A stretch of 10,363 nucleotides of DNA, from NCBI GenBank assembly GCA_036939355.1, contig JALLAP010000784.1:1-10363 (forward strand). Reading direction: 5' to 3'. Positions 7,391 to 10,363 of this stretch are shown here, in pieces (positions within the stretch are counted from its first letter, which is position 1; every line of letters begins with the position of its first letter). The stretch comes from Thalassiosira profunda (lineage: Eukaryota; Bacillariophyta; Thalassiosirophyceae; Thalassiosirales; Thalassiosiraceae). The notes beneath the pieces are model-generated. The model did not search any database and had not been told where the DNA came from. It saw nothing but the letters and a program-made list of their open reading frames with translations. Made by a program: the position numbers and the translations under genes.

Positions 7391-7566
7391 CTACGCCAAC
7401 GCCTTCCTCCCCGCATTGCCCGCATACCGCACGGACGCGTTCGTCCCCAGCACCTTCCTCGTTCCGCCCAAACGAGCGGGCGCCTCGTTCTCCTGATCCT
7501 CCTTCCCCGGCGCCTCCTCCTCGCTCCCGTCCGTCTCCCCGCTCCACGACGCCTCGACCGACACGC
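7391..7566 (-). pseudogene. C-terminal fragment of an unrelated protein
   Basis: On the minus strand this frame reads about 57 residues to a stop at 7391: an acidic stretch (SGETDGSEEEAPGKEDQENE), then RKVLGTNASVRYAGNAGRKALA at the end. Composition looks like a real hydrophilic protein tail rather than the frame shared with E, which yields Gly/Arg/Glu-rich shadow sequence. It starts at the N at 7567 and is out of frame with E. I do not recognise the family. Its apparent fusion to E is probably an assembly join. Confidence 0.45.
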
Positions 7567-7567
7567 N
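7567..7567. other. Assembly gap (single N) at a homology breakpoint
   Basis: The only ambiguous base in the window. Sequence to its right matches gene A almost exactly (ATTTTTTCGGACGACCCCGC onward); sequence to its left matches nothing in the array. The N therefore probably stands for a gap or join of unknown size. Confidence 0.75.
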
Positions 7568-7844
7568 CAATTTTTTCGGACGACCCCGCGGCGGCGGCGC
7601 CGTCACCGCCGCCCGTGCCCAACGCCACCCCCACCGCCACGGCCGCTCCCACAATTGCCAGCGCAAGTCCCCCCAAGATCTTCTTCTTATGTCGCCGCGC
7701 CCAGCGCTCCTCGTCGACGGGCGCCGCGCCAACGGCGGCCGGCGCGGGAGCAGGCTCGCCCTCCTCGGTTTCCTCCGGCCCCGGCGGCGGGGTCGTTGCC
7801 GCCCCCGCCTCGCGGTCGTCGTCGTCGTTGGTTTGGCGGTGCAT
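7568..7844 (-). pseudogene. Locus E: N-terminal anchor of a BspA paralogue, truncated at the gap
   Basis: The first 92 residues only. I start at MHRQTNDDDD (7844), homologous to the other starts; an extra ATG abuts it at 7847. It carries the acidic Pro-rich head (TTPPPGPEETEEGEPAPAPA), RRHKKK, one hydrophobic helix and the linker to GSSEKI, where the N cuts it off. It is closest to gene A at both protein and nucleotide level (AAVGAAP head, GDGAAAAGSSEKI linker). The promoter-proximal elements are intact. Stalk and ectodomain are missing from the assembly, so it may be a whole gene split by the gap rather than a true pseudogene. Confidence 0.75.
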
Positions 7845-7885
7845 CATCCAAAGGTCGGAATTGCGCTGGCTGCAACTGTAAAACG

Positions 7886-7966
7886 CAAAACTGCCCTTGA
7901 CTCAACTTGACTGCCCTTCAACTTATTGGGTAGGTACGGTAGTACTTCGTACTACGTAAGTAGCTA
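7886..7966 (-). promoter_or_regulatory. Shared upstream elements of locus E
   Basis: CAAAACTGCC at 7886-7895 is 42 bases from the ATG at 7844; the 24-base near-palindrome is at 7943-7966. A partial duplicate (TTGACTCAACTTGACTGCCC) between them lengthens the spacing to 99 bases compared with 58-82 at the other loci. Confidence 0.55.
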
Positions 7967-8118
7967 AACCCAAGGGGGGGTCAACAGAGAGAGTGAGCAC
8001 TTCATTGCCTCGGCGAACACAATGGCATTTACACACCCCGGCTGTATAGTACCATAGCGGCTTACTGGGTCAATGAAAGTCTTGCACTCACGCCATTCTA
8101 TCAATCCTTTTGGGTTTG
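7941..8118 (-). repeat. Type II 5' flank (upstream of locus E)
   Basis: Partner of 4793-4972. Beyond it, 8119-8210 is a GC-rich stretch in which I see no gene, leading to the 3' end of the Cys-rich gene. Confidence 0.8.
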
Positions 8119-8210
8119 AGAGGTCGAGGCCGCCTCCCCGCGCGACGACACCGGAATAAGGCCGCGGAAGCGTGTGTCCGGCGAGTTATGGTACGGAGCA
8201 GGCAGAAATG

Positions 8211-8328
8211 AAAAAACGTTCAAGGATGCACATGCACGAGAGCTGCACATCCTCCGGTCTGTACAATTCGTCTCTATGCATACAACACATTCTATTCACG
8301 CGGCTCGTCTCGACAACATCCAAACACG
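8211..8328 (-). repeat. 3' end of the Cys-rich gene, duplicated at 7236-7356
   Basis: The intact-context copy of the ~120-base direct repeat. It contains the final codons and TAG stop (8292-8294) of the Cys-rich gene and its 3' flank down to AAAAAACGTTC. Confidence 0.8.
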
Positions 8329-8756
8329 TCACAATCGCAGTCCCGGCAGAGTTGCTTCGCACAGACACCACTGAGAGGGCAGAGGTTGATATGTCAGATT
8401 GGCGATTCGAGAATTGTACTCTTTCTCCACGAGAAGTTGCACACTCACCAGCTGAAGATCTTTTCGCAATAAAAGCAACTTGACTTTTGGTAGGCCCCGT
8501 CTTTAGTGCGGCAGTCCCCCGTCTCTGACTGACAAAAGGCAACACTTCGGCACGCATTGCAAAAGTAACGCTCGCAGTGCGTGCACAAGTCAAGGCCATA
8601 TTCGCACAAATTCGCACAATCAAGACACAACGTCTTCAGGCATTCATAGCACGTCATGAACTGCAGGCCGTAGAAGTGCCTCCCGAAGTAGGCTCCGTGC
8701 AGATCATTCCCTTGAAACCCAAAGGGCTCGTTCCCTAGATGCTTCCACGGGACCAT
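8292..8756 (-). CDS. Cys-rich, probably zinc-binding protein with one intron (5' end uncertain)
   Basis: Two exons, 8449-8756 and 8292-8370, removing a 78-base intron. Without splicing the frame ends at 8445 after CEKIFSW. Spliced, it becomes CEKIFSCGVCAKQLCRDCDC and ends FGCCRDEPRE, extending the CxxC series, which is strong support for the junction. About ten Cys pairs occur (CYEC, CLDC, CTHC, CNAC, CFYC, CGVC, CRDC and others), spaced roughly 5-8 residues, like treble-clef or RING/B-box-like zinc modules, though I cannot assign a family. The start is unresolved: ATG 8756 works, but an acidic, Cys-containing segment lies just upstream in another frame, and an ATG in strong context (ACAATGGC) sits at 8903 in the same frame as this exon, with a stop at 8808 between. 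Function unknown. Confidence 0.65.
8371..8448 (-). other. Spliceosomal intron, 78 bases
   Basis: Read on the minus strand it begins GTGAGT, carries a branch-point-like CTGAC (in AATCTGACATATC) about 30 bases from the end, then a pyrimidine tract CCTCTGCCCTCTCAG. Splicing keeps the Cys-rich frame open and adds six CxxC-type cysteines. It is a phase-2 junction. Confidence 0.75.
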
Positions 8757-8903
8757 GGCTCCTCCCAGCCCTCCCTATCCTCGTCACTGCCCTCCTCGTC
8801 ATCCTCGTCACTGACCTCCCGGTTGTACCAATGGTCGTCTGCATTGGCGCAAACAATTGAGCAACGAGGCACCGCAGCCGCTTTTGCTTCCAACAGTTGC
8901 CAT
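8735..8903 (-). other. Out-of-frame 5' coding-like segment of the Cys-rich gene
   Basis: In the frame ending at the TAG at 8735-8737 this reads RCSIVCANADDHWYNREVSD followed by an acidic DEDDEEGSDEDREGWEEPW run. Its charge-rich and Cys-pair composition fits the head of the Cys-rich protein better than the in-frame alternative. It is flanked on both sides by the frame of exon 1 (ATG at 8903; exon at 8756 and below), so two compensating indels could join all three. I see no convincing intron here: candidate GT-AG pairs are under 80 bases and lack a pyrimidine tract. Confidence 0.4.
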
Positions 8904-9216
8904 TGTCCCTGCCCTGCTCCCGTGCTCCGCTTTGCTCCCCCAGGCGGGGGGTAGTGCTCTCGCCGACAGCCTGTCTCGGCTCTGACAGCCCCCGCGCGCG
9001 CTGCTTTGTTCGGTCGGGGTGAAGAGGACGAAGAGAAGGTCTCGAGCCTGCTACCCTCTCCGCTCCCCCGGCCCGACAGAATCCAGCCCGGCCGGCCCCG
9101 GCCCGCTGTTTGCCTGCCCTGCGCCTGCGGTCGTCGCGTGCTTTTGGCGGGCTAAAAAATTGGTGCAGAGGGGAGCCCACAACCCACAACACGCAGTTGC
9201 AGCCTGTTGCAGCAGA
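8904..9216. promoter_or_regulatory. Divergent intergenic region
   Basis: GC-rich sequence between the minus-strand Cys-rich gene and the plus-strand acidic gene, so it should hold both promoters. The plus frame of the right-hand gene is open from 8986, but contains no ATG before 9217. I see no TATA box or repeat that I would call. Confidence 0.4.
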
Positions 9217-10363
9217 ATGGATGGCGATGCGAGGAACCAATCAATTCACAAGGAAGACCCCGACGACGGCGGGCACTCTCCTCAGCATGAGCACCGTGAA
9301 GCGGGGGGCGGTGAAATGGGGAGGGCGCAACCCCACTCCGCGACACAAAGCAATGGGCAGATGATGGTGCAGCAAAAGCAGCAGTCGTCGCCAACATCGC
9401 ACAGCCGCTCGGATGCGGCGGGTGATCGGCCGAGGCCATCCCTGGATCCCACGGGCATGTTCCGCAACCGAGGCCGGCGCGTCGTCGCGGGGAGCAGGAG
9501 CAGCCCCGTCAGAACCTCGCCATCGCCCGTGAACGGTCGGGAGAAACCAGAACGCCTGTCGTATCGCATGCGGTACGATGCTTCGACCTCGGCAGAGACT
9601 AACAAAATTGCAGAAACGGTGCAGTCCAGTCTACCACAATCACGCATCGGCAATGATGATGATGGGGAGCCGCGAGCGAATGAGGGAGACAACTGTCATG
9701 ATGAGGGGGAAACGCAACATAAGCACTGTCGCAAAATTATTGATGACAGTGGTGGGGAAAGGAACGCTAAACAACTGGACTGCTCCGGAATCACGGCCAA
9801 TCGAAGTCGTGATATCAACGATAACGAACACACTTCCGACATTGGCTCGACCGTCTCTGTTATGGGGAGTATCGTTGGGGAAGGCAAAGCGGTGAAGCAA
9901 CGAATGGCGGACGACGTGGCAGAGGTTGCGGACGAAGAGGGGAGTGCCGGCAGTGGTGCGGGTACCACAACGCAACATGAGAACGATGCCCTGAATGACA
10001 CTCTGGCGAGCCAGGCTGATGACGCTGGCGACGATGTGCTAAATGTCTCCATGGAGGTGAATGCTGACACTACTGACACCTCGCTCTTTGAGGACCATCC
10101 TGTAAACGACGCGGCAATCGAGAACGAGAGTGATGGCGGCGGTTGCCGCGATACAGCAGCGACTGGAGACGATGTCGATGCCAACAACAAAAATACAATC
10201 CACCCCGTCGATGGTGCGGGTCACGAACCAATGGAAGAACAGGAGTCTCCCCTCCGGGCTGCCTTCCGCCGCAGCGCTCAGGGACTCAGCAGAAACTTGC
10301 CTCCCCTGTCGGCCCAGATGCTGGCCGCTGCCCCTTATCGAGCAACGGCCACGTCTGCCATCG
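9217..10363 (+). CDS. N-terminal part of a long acidic, disordered protein (open at window end)
   Basis: An uninterrupted frame of 382 codons runs from the ATG at 9217 to the last base, with no stop. The ATG has A at -3 and G at +4 and is the first in a frame open since the TGA at 8983-8985. The protein begins MDGDARNQSIHKEDPDDGG. It is Gln/Ser/Pro-rich to residue ~130 with a basic patch (MFRNRGRRVVAGSRSSPVR), then strongly acidic and Asn/Asp/Glu/Gly-rich for ~200 residues. It turns Arg/Leu/Ala-rich at the edge (SPLRAAFRRSAQGLSRN), perhaps where a folded domain starts. No catalytic motif, membrane helix or signal peptide is seen, so location and role are unknown; composition would suit a nuclear or scaffold protein. 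Other plus and minus frames here are shorter and look like shadows. Confidence 0.75.
   Translation, partial: MDGDARNQSIHKEDPDDGGHSPQHEHREAGGGEMGRAQPHSATQSNGQMMVQQKQQSSPTSHSRSDAAGDRPRPSLDPTGMFRNRGRRVVAGSRSSPVRTSPSPVNGREKPERLSYRMRYDASTSAETNKIAETVQSSLPQSRIGNDDDGEPRANEGDNCHDEGETQHKHCRKIIDDSGGERNAKQLDCSGITANRSRDINDNEHTSDIGSTVSVMGSIVGEGKAVKQRMADDVAEVADEEGSAGSGAGTTTQHENDALNDTLASQADDAGDDVLNVSMEVNADTTDTSLFEDHPVNDAAIENESDGGGCRDTAATGDDVDANNKNTIHPVDGAGHEPMEEQESPLRAAFRRSAQGLSRNLPPLSAQMLAAAPYRATATSAI

Noticed and set aside
7317..7566. Continuation of locus E through the N as a 176-aa protein.
   Set aside because: Homology to gene A stops exactly at the N and the remainder is Gly/Arg/Glu low-complexity shadow; the neighbouring frame looks more like genuine coding.
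8836..8870. A 34-base GT-AG intron joining MATVGSKSGC to the acidic segment.
   Set aside because: Too short for spliceosomal removal and without branch point or pyrimidine tract.
8704..9240. Minus-strand 178-codon frame spanning the divergent promoter region.
   Set aside because: Arg/Gly-rich composition typical of a GC-rich shadow and overlapping both better-supported genes in other frames.

Overview
The window looks like nuclear DNA of a eukaryotic microalga. I infer a centric diatom, most like Thalassiosira, from the multi-copy BspA-type (DUF285) leucine-rich-repeat surface proteins with a Ser/Pro-rich stalk, a short GT-AG intron in a neighbouring gene and strong ATG contexts. No rRNA, tRNA, CRISPR array or transposase is visible. 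A single N at 7567 marks a draft-assembly join.

Layout. 1-482 holds a cluster of GTACACACA repeats and a stretch homologous to the 3' flank of a later gene. 483-7844 is a minus-strand array of four related loci. Each has the same signal-anchor N-terminus and, where complete, a 25-residue DUF285 ectodomain. In transcription order from the right they are E (7568-7844, truncated at the N), D (5284-7038, complete, 584 aa), C+B (4714-1911, one two-ectodomain gene broken by a single-base frameshift near 3688) and A (483-1613, complete, 376 aa). A relic of a further copy's C-terminal cap lies at 1816-1876. To the right are a small Cys-rich, probably zinc-binding gene with one intron (8292-8756, minus, 5' end unresolved) and, read divergently, the start of a long acidic disordered protein. 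That last frame is open from 9217 through the window end.

Logic of the array. All four loci share a near-palindromic element and a CAAAACTGCC box just upstream of the ATG, so they are probably expressed in the same way. Two types of 5' flank alternate (A and D; C and E), while two types of N-terminal coding module pair differently (A with E; C with D). This points to tandem duplication followed by gene conversion. Ectodomains vary in repeat number (about 6, 8, 6 and 14) and stalk length. The window therefore looks like a fast-evolving cell-surface or cell-wall adhesin cluster. Functions are inferred from family knowledge and composition only.
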